Of a DNA stretch of 25,446 bases, positions 9,056 through 16,701 are shown one piece after another; the first letter of the stretch is position 1; each line of letters begins with the position of its first letter. Made by a program: the position numbers and the translations under genes. This stretch comes from an uncultured Bacilli bacterium. GTDB taxonomy: Bacteria > Bacillota_I > Bacilli_A > ML615J-28 > CAG-698. The notes below the pieces were generated by a model that was not told where the DNA came from, did no database searches, and worked only from the letters and a program-made list of their open reading frames with translations. Location of the stretch: the NCBI GenBank assembly GCA_947627395.1, contig CANQVW010000008.1, forward strand, positions 1 through 25,446. Reading direction: 5' to 3'.

Positions 9056-10366
9056 TTATTTCATCTCCTTCTTTATATATTGATTTGTCTGTGAATATAA
9101 ATCAAAATAATTAACACGAACATTTTTATAAATTGTTTGTAGTATTTGTTGAACTGAATCCATTAAATTTTTTATATGACAAATATTATTAATATCATTT
9201 AATGTAACAATTTTTAATTCATGTGCTGAACAATTTCTTATTGTTTTTAAACTGATTATTTTGTTAAACGTTTCCTCAAATATTGGACTGATTTCTTTCT
9301 TTGCTTGTCCAATTTCATGCTTCATTATAAAATTTAATATTTCCATATTAGCAAAGCGTGAAAAATTAGGAAATGATTCATTAATATCATCAAACAATTG
9401 TGGATTCGTTGCTTTGATTTGTGAATCATTGATTTCACTCTTTTTTGATAGTATATTGGAAAGGAATTCATATCCGAACAAATATTTAATGACTTCCTTT
9501 TGAAGTTCGAATCCATATGAACATAATCGAATAATAAAGTCATTAATTTTTTTAGAATCTAGTAAATTTTTTAATAATAAAAAATATTCAAGCATAGTGC
9601 ATTCTCTGTTGGATGAATTCAAAAAAGATAAATATAGTTTAGATGAGTATGAATTATTACGAATAGCCTTACATGCATTTTCTAAATCGAGATTTTGTCT
9701 ATATTTTAAATGGTTAATTATTTCACCAATTTCTTTTTGATATAAAGGGCTACTTTTATAAGTGTCATATGCATTTGTATAATCATATGAATCTATTAAT
9801 CGCTTTACTTTTTCTTTAATATTGTTGTTAATCATCATTATTGGATGAACTTCACTGCAGCGATTCGTAGGATTATCTTTATCTTCATTAAGCTCTAATT
9901 CAGTTTCAAAATCATAGGATTTTTCTGTTGCTCCTGCACTTCTTTTATCTGTTTCAGAAGCACGCGATACTTGCAATGCATGTAAATTATAAATATCACT
10001 ACTACATGATATTAATGCTAACGTTGCACTCATTTGTGGGGTTCCTGAAGATAAATTTAAATAAATGGTTTCATTTGGATATTTTTTTTGAATTTTTTTA
10101 AGTGTAGAAATAAATGTATCATAAAAAATATCATAATCATTAGCTTTAATAATACCTGACTTTTCAGCATCACATTTGATATCTCTATTTAAAGTTTTTA
10201 TTGCTTTTTGATATACTTGATTATCAAAATTTGGTTCCATAGATTTTGTTAAAAAAAGGTAACAGTGATCAATATCTACATAATGTCGTAAAATGTGTAA
10301 CATTGGACCATCATGTAAATTACGAACTGGATCAGAATCACCAACGGGTGAAAATAAAATGCTCAT
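9056..10366 (-). CDS. csm6: Csm6 CARF-HEPN ribonuclease
   Basis: 436 residues. The N-terminal CARF domain, which binds the cyclic oligoadenylate made by Cas10, starts ILFSPVGDSDPV and includes the family signature NLSSGTPQM (104-112). The C-terminal HEPN domain carries the R-X4-H motif as RNCSAH (Arg377 to His382), the active site for unspecific RNA cleavage. Together these define Csm6, the ancillary RNase that degrades transcripts during type III immunity. It is the first gene of the operon, with ribosome site GAGGGG 9 nt before the ATG and a strong promoter about 115 bp upstream, and is followed directly by cas10. The ring size of its activator cannot be read from sequence. Confidence 0.95.
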   Translation of the reverse strand: MSILFSPVGDSDPVRNLHDGPMLHILRHYVDIDHCYLFLTKSMEPNFDNQVYQKAIKTLNRDIKCDAEKSGIIKANDYDIFYDTFISTLKKIQKKYPNETIYLNLSSGTPQMSATLALISCSSDIYNLHALQVSRASETDKRSAGATEKSYDFETELELNEDKDNPTNRCSEVHPIMMINNNIKEKVKRLIDSYDYTNAYDTYKSSPLYQKEIGEIINHLKYRQNLDLENACKAIRNNSYSSKLYLSFLNSSNRECTMLEYFLLLKNLLDSKKINDFIIRLCSYGFELQKEVIKYLFGYEFLSNILSKKSEINDSQIKATNPQLFDDINESFPNFSRFANMEILNFIMKHEIGQAKKEISPIFEETFNKIISLKTIRNCSAHELKIVTLNDINNICHIKNLMDSVQQILQTIYKNVRVNYFDLYSQTNQYIKKEMK

Positions 10367-10485
10367 AAATATTACCCCTCAAACTTCTATAATTTTTTAA
10401 CCTTTCCATAATCCACATCATTAATTGTCATGGAATGATTATATTTTTAGAACTTTATTTCTTCATTTTTACCATTTATATACAA

Positions 10486-10514
10486 AGTTTAACACACATT
10501 ACAAATTATGTCAA
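10486..10514 (-). promoter_or_regulatory. promoter of the csm/cas operon
   Basis: On the minus strand TTGACA (10514-10509) is followed after 17 nt by TAAACT (10491-10486), a near-consensus vegetative promoter. The start point would be near 10480, leaving an untranslated leader of about 113 nt before csm6. That leader contains a small inverted repeat, TTCCAT 10404-10409 and ATGGAA 10430-10435, which might be an operator. The promoter lies only 34 nt beyond the stop codon of the upstream ATPase gene, with no clear terminator between them, so some read-through into the cas genes is possible. Confidence 0.8.
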
Positions 10515-10547
10515 TTGAAAGAATTTTCTATTGCTTTAAAAGTATAA

Positions 10548-11891
10548 TTAATATTCTTGTATTAAAAATGTAAGATAATGTGGAATACAAAGAATATTAC
10601 CCATTAATTTAATATTTCCATCTCGAATCTTAATTCCTTGTTCAATATGGTAATGATTTTTATCATCAAGAATTGTGGTAAGTGACTTTGATTTACTATT
10701 CGTAGCCTTAACTTCAATCAATGTACATTTTCCTTTAAATCTGGTAACAAAATCTATCTCAAGTCCACTATTTTTATGAAAGTAATAAAGCTTTCGATTC
10801 ATTTTAGAAAATGCATCAGCTATGATATTTTCATAAATTGCACCTTTATAGATTAATAGATTTCCATTTAAAATATCTGCTTGTGTTCCATCTTCTAACA
10901 TAGCAACAAATAAACCACTATCTTGCATATACACTTTGAAGGAATCTTCATTTTTATTCCCTTCTAATGGCAATTCAGGAATCGAAAGGTTGTAACAACG
11001 ACTTATAATTCCTGAGTCCTCAAGCCATTCTAAAGCACGTTTTAAATCATCGTTTCTTGCTTTTTCATGAATCTTGGAAAATTGGAACTTTTTATTTTCT
11101 TTTGCAAGTTGACTTGGAATAGATCTAAATACAGCAAGTATAGAAGCTAATTCTTTTTCATCGACATATAGAGCATTATTATCTTTTAAATGTCGTCCAA
11201 AATCATCTTGGTACGATTCTAATATATTTCGTTGTAATTTTAATGTGCAATTTAAATCTCCAGTTTCAATAAATGCTTCAACAACTTCCGGCATTCCTCC
11301 AACACAGATATATTTGCGAAACAAATCTGTCAATCGAGCATGTGTTGCTGGTAATACTTCTTTGAATTCTTTCAAACAAATTCGTAGTTCATCAATTACT
11401 TCATTTGGAATTCCATTTGCCCACATGAATTCTTCAAAGTCTAATGGCTTCATGTAAATTACTTCCTCGTACCCCACAGGAATAGCATTATCATGTTTTT
11501 GACTGTATCCTTTAATTCCAAGTAAAGAGCCTGTACAAATTACATCATATCTTCCATCCTCATAAAAGTATTTTAAAGAGGAGCGAGCATTTGGACAATC
11601 TTGAACTTCATCAAAGATTAGAATTGTTTGATATGGAATGACATGAGCATCTCGAATGTTTGCTGTAATCTGACTTATTAAATCATTTATTATAAATGAG
11701 TGATCAAATATAGATCTTAATTCTTGATTTTTCCTAAAATCAAGATAAATAACATTCTCGTAATTTTCGTTTGCAAACTTTTTTACAATGTATGTCTTAC
11801 CGACTTGTCTTAATCCTTTAATTACAAGTGGTTTTTTATTTTTTGTGTTTTTCCATTTAAGTAACTCATCATAAATTTTTCTTTTCAACAT
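10548..11891 (-). CDS. AAA ATPase with DUF4143 domain (copy 1)
   Basis: 447-residue ATP-binding protein of the AAA_14/DUF4143 family, common as multiple paralogues in gut and oral bacteria; its biological function is not established. Walker A is GLRQVGKT (26-33), Walker B LIFDEVQ (91-97), and a sensor segment CTGSLLG follows near 119-125. The C-terminal part carries a PD-(D/E)XK-like pattern, Glu378-Ile-Asp380 then Glu393-Val-Lys395, hinting at a nuclease fold. The start MLKRKI matches the paralogue at 15346-16644, and AAAGGGG lies 11 nt before the ATG. Its promoter overlaps 33-nt tandem repeats. It is transcribed alone, just upstream of the cas operon promoter; no link to CRISPR function is known. 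Confidence 0.9.
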   Translation of the reverse strand: MLKRKIYDELLKWKNTKNKKPLVIKGLRQVGKTYIVKKFANENYENVIYLDFRKNQELRSIFDHSFIINDLISQITANIRDAHVIPYQTILIFDEVQDCPNARSSLKYFYEDGRYDVICTGSLLGIKGYSQKHDNAIPVGYEEVIYMKPLDFEEFMWANGIPNEVIDELRICLKEFKEVLPATHARLTDLFRKYICVGGMPEVVEAFIETGDLNCTLKLQRNILESYQDDFGRHLKDNNALYVDEKELASILAVFRSIPSQLAKENKKFQFSKIHEKARNDDLKRALEWLEDSGIISRCYNLSIPELPLEGNKNEDSFKVYMQDSGLFVAMLEDGTQADILNGNLLIYKGAIYENIIADAFSKMNRKLYYFHKNSGLEIDFVTRFKGKCTLIEVKATNSKSKSLTTILDDKNHYHIEQGIKIRDGNIKLMGNILCIPHYLTFLIQEY

Positions 11892-11914
11892 TTTTCCATT
11901 ATCCCCTTTATTAT

Positions 11915-11942
11915 ATTATATCAAAGAAATGAAAAAAATCAA
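11915..11942 (-). promoter_or_regulatory. promoter of ATPase copy 1
   Basis: Minus-strand TTGATT (11942-11937), 16-nt spacer, TATAAT (11920-11915). Predicted transcription start near 11908, about 17 nt before the ATG at 11891. The -35 element overlaps the first unit of the tandem repeat at 11940-12016, suggesting that whatever binds the repeat controls this promoter. Confidence 0.7.
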
Positions 11943-12016
11943 GGGAATATAAGTACACTTTAGTAAATTTTTCAAGGGAATATGAGCATGTTTTAGTGAA
12001 TTTTTCAATGGAATAA
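11940..12016 (-). repeat. 33-nt tandem direct repeat, 2.3 copies, upstream of ATPase copy 1
   Basis: Units at 11940-11972 and 11973-12005 agree at 27 of 33 positions, with all six differences being transitions; a partial third unit (CAATGGAATA) begins at 12006. Each full unit starts CAAGGGAATAT on the plus strand and ends in AATTTTT. The units abut without spacers and run from the -35 box upstream, so they look like iterated protein-binding sites, not a CRISPR. A different sequence with the same 33-nt period precedes the paralogous ATPase (16702-16754). Confidence 0.85.
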
Positions 12017-12035
12017 TTTGAACTTCTGATCAATT

Positions 12036-12067
12036 AAAAAATCACTAAAGTTATAAAACCTTAGTGA
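12036..12067 (-). terminator. intrinsic terminator of the MATE gene
   Basis: Minus-strand hairpin with 7-bp stem (TCACTAA 12042-12048 with TTAGTGA 12061-12067) followed by six U at 12041-12036, starting 13 nt after the MATE stop codon. Confidence 0.75.
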
Positions 12068-12080
12068 AATCGTAAAATTA

Positions 12081-13472
12081 TTATGATGAATGTTTCATTT
12101 TATGAAACTCTACTTTTAGTAATATCATTCCTAATATAAAAGATAAAACATCAGCTATGATAGCACTCCACAACATTGAAACAACACTATGGGTTATTGT
12201 TGCAATGAGAATAATGGAAGGAACAAAGAATATTACATCACGTAAAAGAGCAAGTATTGTGGATTTAACACTTGAACCCATGGATTGAAGTAATATAGAT
12301 AAGGATTTAACCAAACAAGTAAATATAATTCCTCCTAAAAAGATTCGCAAACAATATTTTGCATATTCCATATATTCTAATGAATGATTATTTCCAAATA
12401 TACGAATAATCGCTGTTGGAAAAACTTCAAAAAGAATAAAGGCAATACATCCAATAATAAAATTTATAATCAATATATAAGTAACAGTATCTTTTACTCT
12501 CTTGATTTGACCTGCACCCATATTGTATCCAATGATAGGCATACCACCTAGTGATACTCCAACAACAATAGAGACCACAATTCCAAATACTTTCATACAT
12601 ATTCCAATGACAGCTAAAGGTGTAACAATTCCAAAAGGACTTCCTGAGCTTGATAAAGTTTCATATCCATATTGATTTACCAAATGATTCGCAACAGTGA
12701 TAATGATCACAATGGCAATTTGTGTAATTAAGGACGCAAATCCTAATGAAATGGATTGTTTACATATTTGATAATCTAATTTTATAGATTGTTTATTGAT
12801 TTTAAATAATTTAGGTTTTCTTAAATAAATGATACTCATTATAAATGTAAATATTTGTCCAATGATGGTGGCAATAGCAGCTCCTTTAACACTCAACTTG
12901 AAAACAAATATAAATATGGGATCTAAAATTAAATTCATTAGAGCACCTATAATGGTAGCAAACATAGCATATTTAGGACTACCATCACTTCGAATAATGC
13001 CATTTAATCCTTGTCCAATCATATAAAAAGGAAGTCCATAGCAAATGATTTTAAAATAATCTTTTGCATATTGATAGCATTCTACTTCTTTTGGATTACC
13101 ACCAAATAATTTTAAAATAGGTTCTATAAAGAAAATTCCTAATATTGTTAATATCATAGATATGATGATTAAAATAATTATCCCATTTCCAATGGCTTTA
13201 TTGGTTTTCTCTTTATTGTTTGCTCCTAAAGAAAGATTAAATACAGCAGCAAATCCATCTCCAACCAATAAAGCAAATGCTAATGCAATGACTGTGAATG
13301 GGTATACAATATTTGTTGCAGCATTTCCATATGCTCCTGCATCACTCCATCCAATAAAGATTTGATCAACAATGTTATACAGTGCAGCAACAATCATACT
13401 CAGAACACAAGGAATGGAGAATTTCTGAATTAATTTGGAAATTTTATCATTTCCTAAGTCAAAATTTTTCAT
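12081..13472 (-). CDS. MATE family multidrug efflux transporter
   Basis: 463-residue membrane protein with the MATE layout: two homologous halves of about six hydrophobic helices each. The first half begins KFSIPCVLSMIVAALYNIVDQIFIG, the classic MATE helix 1 with the VDQIFIG motif; a long inter-half loop with KPKLFKINKQ is near residue 220. Such proteins export cationic drugs or metabolites using sodium or proton gradients; the substrate is unknown. The start at 13472 (MKNFDLG) is preferred because GAGGTG lies 6 nt upstream; an in-frame codon 24 nt earlier would leave the ribosome site inside the gene. It diverges from the EamA transporter gene, and its untranslated leader can fold into an unusual structure (13491-13571). 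Confidence 0.93.
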   Translation of the reverse strand: MKNFDLGNDKISKLIQKFSIPCVLSMIVAALYNIVDQIFIGWSDAGAYGNAATNIVYPFTVIALAFALLVGDGFAAVFNLSLGANNKEKTNKAIGNGIIILIIISMILTILGIFFIEPILKLFGGNPKEVECYQYAKDYFKIICYGLPFYMIGQGLNGIIRSDGSPKYAMFATIIGALMNLILDPIFIFVFKLSVKGAAIATIIGQIFTFIMSIIYLRKPKLFKINKQSIKLDYQICKQSISLGFASLITQIAIVIIITVANHLVNQYGYETLSSSGSPFGIVTPLAVIGICMKVFGIVVSIVVGVSLGGMPIIGYNMGAGQIKRVKDTVTYILIINFIIGCIAFILFEVFPTAIIRIFGNNHSLEYMEYAKYCLRIFLGGIIFTCLVKSLSILLQSMGSSVKSTILALLRDVIFFVPSIILIATITHSVVSMLWSAIIADVLSFILGMILLKVEFHKMKHSS

Positions 13473-13490
13473 CGTTTTCACCTCAAATAT

Positions 13491-13571
13491 AAACAAAATT
13501 AGCGTAAGCCCTTGTCAATTGGACTTACGCATATTTGCTACTCATTGATAAAACCGACTTTAATTTTGTTT
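13491..13571 (-). promoter_or_regulatory. structured 5' leader of the MATE mRNA (candidate regulatory RNA)
   Basis: Between the predicted transcription start (about 13575) and the ribosome site (13484-13479), the minus-strand RNA has a perfect 11-bp closing stem: 13571-13561 (AAACAAAATTA in RNA sense) with 13501-13491 (TAATTTTGTTT). Inside lies a second hairpin, GCGTAAG 13530-13524 with CTTACGC 13508-13502, extended by a GG/CC pair past one mismatch. The inner hairpin followed by its U-rich strand resembles a terminator whose U tract is also the closing stem's 3' arm. This suggests a switch or attenuator. I do not recognise it as a known riboswitch class. Confidence 0.5.
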
Positions 13572-13581
13572 TTCTATATTC

Positions 13582-13610
13582 ATTATAGCACAATATTTTT
13601 TCTTCCGCAA
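13582..13610 (-). promoter_or_regulatory. promoter of the MATE gene
   Basis: Minus-strand TTGCGG (13610-13605), 17-nt spacer, extended -10 TGCTATAAT with TATAAT at 13587-13582. Predicted start near 13575, giving a leader of about 100 nt. Confidence 0.75.
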
Positions 13611-13665
13611 ATGATTTTTTGAAATTTTATATTAAATTAATTAAGTATTATAATAATTATTTTCC

Positions 13666-13694
13666 TTGTTCTATAACCTATAACATGCTATAAT
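13666..13694 (+). promoter_or_regulatory. promoter of the EamA transporter gene
   Basis: TTGTTC (13666-13671), 17-nt spacer, extended -10 TGCTATAAT with TATAAT at 13689-13694. Both divergent transporter promoters share the TGCTATAAT extended -10. The start point would be near 13701, about 40 nt before the ATG at 13742. Confidence 0.75.
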
Positions 13695-13741
13695 AAATCT
13701 ATCTAAACTAAAGATTATTGATAAAAAGGATTCATAAATAT

Positions 13742-14647
13742 ATGAAAAATAAATCAATCAAAATAGGAATTATACTTGCTATACTAGCAGCATCTTTATA
13801 TGCTATTAATTCTCCATTATCTAAAATTCTTCTTGACTATATGCCCCCAACACTTATGGCAGGATTTTTATATATTGGAGCAGGAATTGGTATGGGTGTG
13901 ATTGCTTTTATTCGTAAACTAAACAAAAATAAAAACATAGAAGAAAAACTTTCAAAGAAAGAATTTCCTTATGTTGTTATGATGATTCTATTAGATATCA
14001 TTGCTCCTATATCTTTACTTTTTGGTTTAAAACTGACTACAGCAGCAAATGCTTCATTATTAAATAATTTTGAAATTGTTGCTACAGCATTTATTGCTTT
14101 AATGATTTTTAAGGAAAAAATTAGTCCTAGATTATGGTTAGGAATAATATTTGTAACACTTTCATGCTTTTTATTATCGTTTGAAGATATTTCTAGTTTT
14201 CAATTTTCTTATGGTTCTTTACTTGTTTTGGGTGCTTGTATATGTTGGGGATTTGAAAATAATTGTACAAAGAAAATATCATCAAAAGATCCCTTACAAA
14301 TTGTGCTGTTAAAAGGAATTTTTTCAGGATTAGGCTCAATCCTTATTGGCATCCTTCTAAAAGAAAAAATAACAACTCTTTGGAGTGTATTTGCAGTTAT
14401 GGGAGTAGGTTTTGTTGCCTATGGTTTAAGTATATTTTGTTATGTTTATGCCCAAAGAATACTAGGTGCAGCTAGAACAAGTGCTTACTATGCCATTGCA
14501 CCTTTTATTGGAACTCTTTTATCTCTTTTGATTTTTCAAGAATTACCACCTTATACATACTTTATTGCTCTTCTTTTAATGATCATTGGAGCATGGTTAT
14601 CATCTCAAGATAAACCTATTTTTCCTAAAAAGAATAAAACGATATGA
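13742..14647 (+). CDS. EamA/DMT family transporter
   Basis: 301-residue integral membrane protein of the drug/metabolite transporter superfamily with the usual ten hydrophobic helices in two EamA halves (roughly residues 6-140 and 148-290). The first helix runs IGIILAILAASLYAINSPLS, with the small-residue and Ser/Pro pattern of EamA domains; the second half starts YGSLLVLGACICWGFENN. Substrates of this family include amino acids, nucleosides and drugs; none can be assigned. I prefer the ATG at 13742, with AAAAAGGA 11 nt upstream, over an in-frame TTG at 13718 that would lie before the ribosome site. It is the only plus-strand gene in the window, and a terminator overlaps its stop codon. Confidence 0.9.
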   Translation: MKNKSIKIGIILAILAASLYAINSPLSKILLDYMPPTLMAGFLYIGAGIGMGVIAFIRKLNKNKNIEEKLSKKEFPYVVMMILLDIIAPISLLFGLKLTTAANASLLNNFEIVATAFIALMIFKEKISPRLWLGIIFVTLSCFLLSFEDISSFQFSYGSLLVLGACICWGFENNCTKKISSKDPLQIVLLKGIFSGLGSILIGILLKEKITTLWSVFAVMGVGFVAYGLSIFCYVYAQRILGAARTSAYYAIAPFIGTLLSLLIFQELPPYTYFIALLLMIIGAWLSSQDKPIFPKKNKTI

Positions 14648-14680
14648 CAATAATAGTTATATCGTTTATTTATTTTTTAT
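14637..14680 (+). terminator. intrinsic terminator of the EamA gene
   Basis: Stem AAACGATAT (14637-14645) with ATATCGTTT (14659-14667), extendable inward by three pairs to a 7-nt loop, then a T-rich run to 14680. The upstream arm covers the last codons and stop codon. Confidence 0.8.
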
Positions 14681-14715
14681 GAGAAATATGATTCTTTTCA
14701 ATGATATTATGAATC

Positions 14716-15015
14716 TTATTTATATGAATAATTTATAATATTTTTATTAAAGTTTTTTGAGATTTTAAAATCCTTAACTATTTTAACTATTTGTTTGATT
14801 TCTTCTTTCTTTTTATAGGAATCCATATCAAACAAATCATCAATAGTCACATTAAATATGGATGCAATGATAGGTAACATAGTGATATCAGGATATGTAG
14901 TAGAATTTTCCCAACGTTACACAGCTTGAAAACTAACACCAAGTGCTTCAGCTAAATCGCTTTGGGTTAAATGATTTTCTTGTCTTAACTCTTTAATCTT
15001 TTGTCCTATGTTCAT
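14716..15015 (-). pseudogene. XRE-family regulator interrupted by a nonsense codon
   Basis: On the minus strand, an ATG at 15015 with AAAGGAG upstream opens a frame of 100 codons to the stop at 14716-14718, broken only at codon 33 (TAA, 14919-14917). The first part, MNIGQKIKELRQENHLTQSD then LAEALGVSFQAV, is a textbook XRE helix-turn-helix; after the stop it resumes in the same frame with RWENSTTYPDITMLPIIASI and TIDDLFDMDS. The usual text at the break is QAVSRWEN, so one change from TCA (Ser) to TAA explains it. The C-terminal tail (about residues 67-99) is Lys-rich and lacks a recognised domain. Without suppression, only a 32-residue fragment would be made. Re-initiation is unlikely since the recognition helix is split. 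Confidence 0.85.
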
Positions 15016-15047
15016 TGTTATTTACTCCTTTTCTATTTACAATTAAT

Positions 15048-15091
15048 ATGGTTTACAACAATATTATATACTAAATATTTTGTAATACCAT
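15048..15091. promoter_or_regulatory. long imperfect inverted repeat upstream of the XRE pseudogene
   Basis: ATGGT, TTACAA and AATATT on the left (15048-15065) are matched by AATATT, TTGTAA and ACCAT on the right, about 17 pairs with one extra base on each arm and an 8-nt centre. A TATAAT (minus strand, 15068-15063) sits inside, so this is probably an autoregulatory operator over the regulator's promoter; the -35 is weak. Confidence 0.4.
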
Positions 15092-15345
15092 AAATTAAAT
15101 GATGAATATAAATTCTACCAAAGTAAGAATATTCCTATTAAATGTAAAGTATCATAAAATAGGTTTTGTGAAAGAGAATTCTTTAATAGAGTTTTAATGA
15201 TTAAAAAAGATCTTAGAAATCATATTATGAACTTAAAGTACATAGATAGATTCTTAAGATCTAAATTTTAAAAGGATTGTGAAAAATATTACTGATGATT
15301 ATCCGTAGAATTCTCGAAACGGTATTTAAAGATACTTACTTATAT
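15092..15345. other. intergenic region with possible acetyltransferase gene debris
   Basis: Non-coding on both strands apart from short frames. On the plus strand 15150-15194 reads YHKIGFVKENSLIEF and stops; a shifted frame at 15197-15271 continues MIKKDLRNHIMN and ends in KF. Joined, these look like the C-terminal end of a GNAT acetyltransferase (a ...KIGF...IKKDL pattern) after a frameshift, with no start or upstream domain left. The resemblance is weak and rests on a few residues. Confidence 0.25.
15282..15307 (-). terminator. probable terminator of ATPase copy 2
   Basis: Minus-strand hairpin from 15307 to 15290 (TAC and GAT pairing with GTA and ATC around one mismatch, 4-nt loop), then a short U run at 15286-15282. 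It lies 38 nt past the ATPase stop. The sequence resembles the better hairpin at 17292-17315. Confidence 0.4.
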
Positions 15346-16644
15346 TTAGATAAACAACACCATATAAAGTGGAATTGTAATCTTTGTATCAACAACTCCA
15401 ATATTTCCACTAATCAATTTGTAAGCAAATGGTGGATTATATTCTTTGATAAAATTATTCAAAGATAATGTTGTTCCATTTTTAGATTTTACCTCAATTG
15501 GAATAATGGATTGATTCTTTGTTATTAAAAACTCAACTTCTTGTGTACTATTTTCTGTTTTGAAATAATAAAGAGAATAGCCACGTTTAGAAAGAATATC
15601 AAAAATCAAATTTTCATATATTCCCCCTTTAACAGGTCCTATTAAATTTCCTTTTAAAATTGCTTGTTGTGTTTCATATCCAAACATAGAAGTAAGAAGT
15701 CCTATATCATTCATGTAGATTTTAAATTGTTCAACCTTTTCATAGGCTATCAAAGGAAACATAGGAGTTGTAACATTCATACATGTTTTAATAAGTGATG
15801 CACCAAGTAACCAATCTAAACTACTTCTATATTTACGAGATGTTCCACCATGCTCTATAATTTTATACTGAAACCTTGTATAATCTTTTGCAAGTTGGCG
15901 TGGAATTGAGCGATAACATGAAGCAATTTTGGGTTTATCTGGAACTGATGCATAATGACTGATATCATAAAAATAACTATCTAAAATCTTCTGCTCTGTT
16001 TTATAAACTTCTTGATAATTATTCGTTTCAATATATACATTTACTACTTCGGGCATTCCCCCAACAACCATATAGTCATTTAGAATAGATAAATATTCAT
16101 TATTTATACTTGGTTCTACTTTTTCCTTATGATCAAAGTAATAACGTAAAGCATGAATGCTTTCCTCAGTTTTGCCAATTGCCCACAAGAATTCTTCAAA
16201 ATCAAGTGATGTCATTTCAATTTGACGCTCATATCCAACAGGAACTGAAGATATATTTTTATAATTTAATCCCAGTAAAGAACCTGATGCAATTACATCA
16301 TAACGTCCATCTATTGCAAGAAACTTTAATGCTGTTCTTGCATTAGGACATTCTTGAATTTCATCTAAGAATATTAATGTATCCTGTTCTATAAACGTAA
16401 CATTATCTACATAAAGAGAAATACGTCTATATATTTCTTTTGCGGATAAAGATCCATCAAATATTTTCTTTTGTTCTGGATCTTTTAAAAAGTTGATATA
16501 AATATAACTTTTATAATATGTTTTACCAAATACATCGATAATAAAAGTTTTTCCAATTTGACGAGCTCCCTTAATTAAAAGGCATTCTTTTTTATTTGTT
16601 TCTTTCCAAGCTATTAATTCATTCATGATTTTACGTTTAAGCAT
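15346..16644 (-). CDS. AAA ATPase with DUF4143 domain (copy 2)
   Basis: 432-residue paralogue of the ATPase at 10548-11891, starting with the same MLKRKI. Walker A is GARQIGKT (26-33), Walker B LIFLDEIQ (90-97), followed by ASGSLLG; the C-terminal end has QEVEFLITK then IPIEVKSK, the DUF4143 nuclease-like pattern. I place the start at 16644: GAAGGTGA lies 6 nt upstream, the N terminus then matches copy 1, and the promoter (-10 at 16672-16667) lies inside the extension that an upstream start at 16707 would require. The two copies are too diverged to be a recent duplication. Function of the family is unknown; candidates include stress or defence roles, but nothing here decides. Confidence 0.9.
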   Translation of the reverse strand: MLKRKIMNELIAWKETNKKECLLIKGARQIGKTFIIDVFGKTYYKSYIYINFLKDPEQKKIFDGSLSAKEIYRRISLYVDNVTFIEQDTLIFLDEIQECPNARTALKFLAIDGRYDVIASGSLLGLNYKNISSVPVGYERQIEMTSLDFEEFLWAIGKTEESIHALRYYFDHKEKVEPSINNEYLSILNDYMVVGGMPEVVNVYIETNNYQEVYKTEQKILDSYFYDISHYASVPDKPKIASCYRSIPRQLAKDYTRFQYKIIEHGGTSRKYRSSLDWLLGASLIKTCMNVTTPMFPLIAYEKVEQFKIYMNDIGLLTSMFGYETQQAILKGNLIGPVKGGIYENLIFDILSKRGYSLYYFKTENSTQEVEFLITKNQSIIPIEVKSKNGTTLSLNNFIKEYNPPFAYKLISGNIGVVDTKITIPLYMVLFI

Positions 16645-16666
16645 ACTTTTATCACCTTCAATATTA

Positions 16667-16695
16667 ATAATACTCCAAATATGAGTATTTGTCAA
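16667..16695 (-). promoter_or_regulatory. promoter of ATPase copy 2
   Basis: Minus-strand TTGACA (16695-16690), 17-nt spacer, TATTAT (16672-16667). Predicted start near 16660, about 16 nt before the ATG at 16644. A 33-nt-period direct repeat begins 6 bp upstream of the -35 box. Confidence 0.8.
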
Positions 16696-16701
16696 TAAAA
16701 A

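Noticed and set aside
11940..12016. Possible second CRISPR array
   Set aside because: The 33-nt units abut directly with no spacers, differ from each other at six positions, and there are only 2.3 copies.
13500..13560. Leader peptide in the MATE mRNA (ATG followed by six codons)
   Set aside because: No ribosome site precedes the very short frames; RNA structure is the better-supported signal.
15150..15271. Functional small acetyltransferase or peptide gene
   Set aside because: Only a short C-terminal-like fragment split by a frameshift, with no start signals; treated as possible debris.
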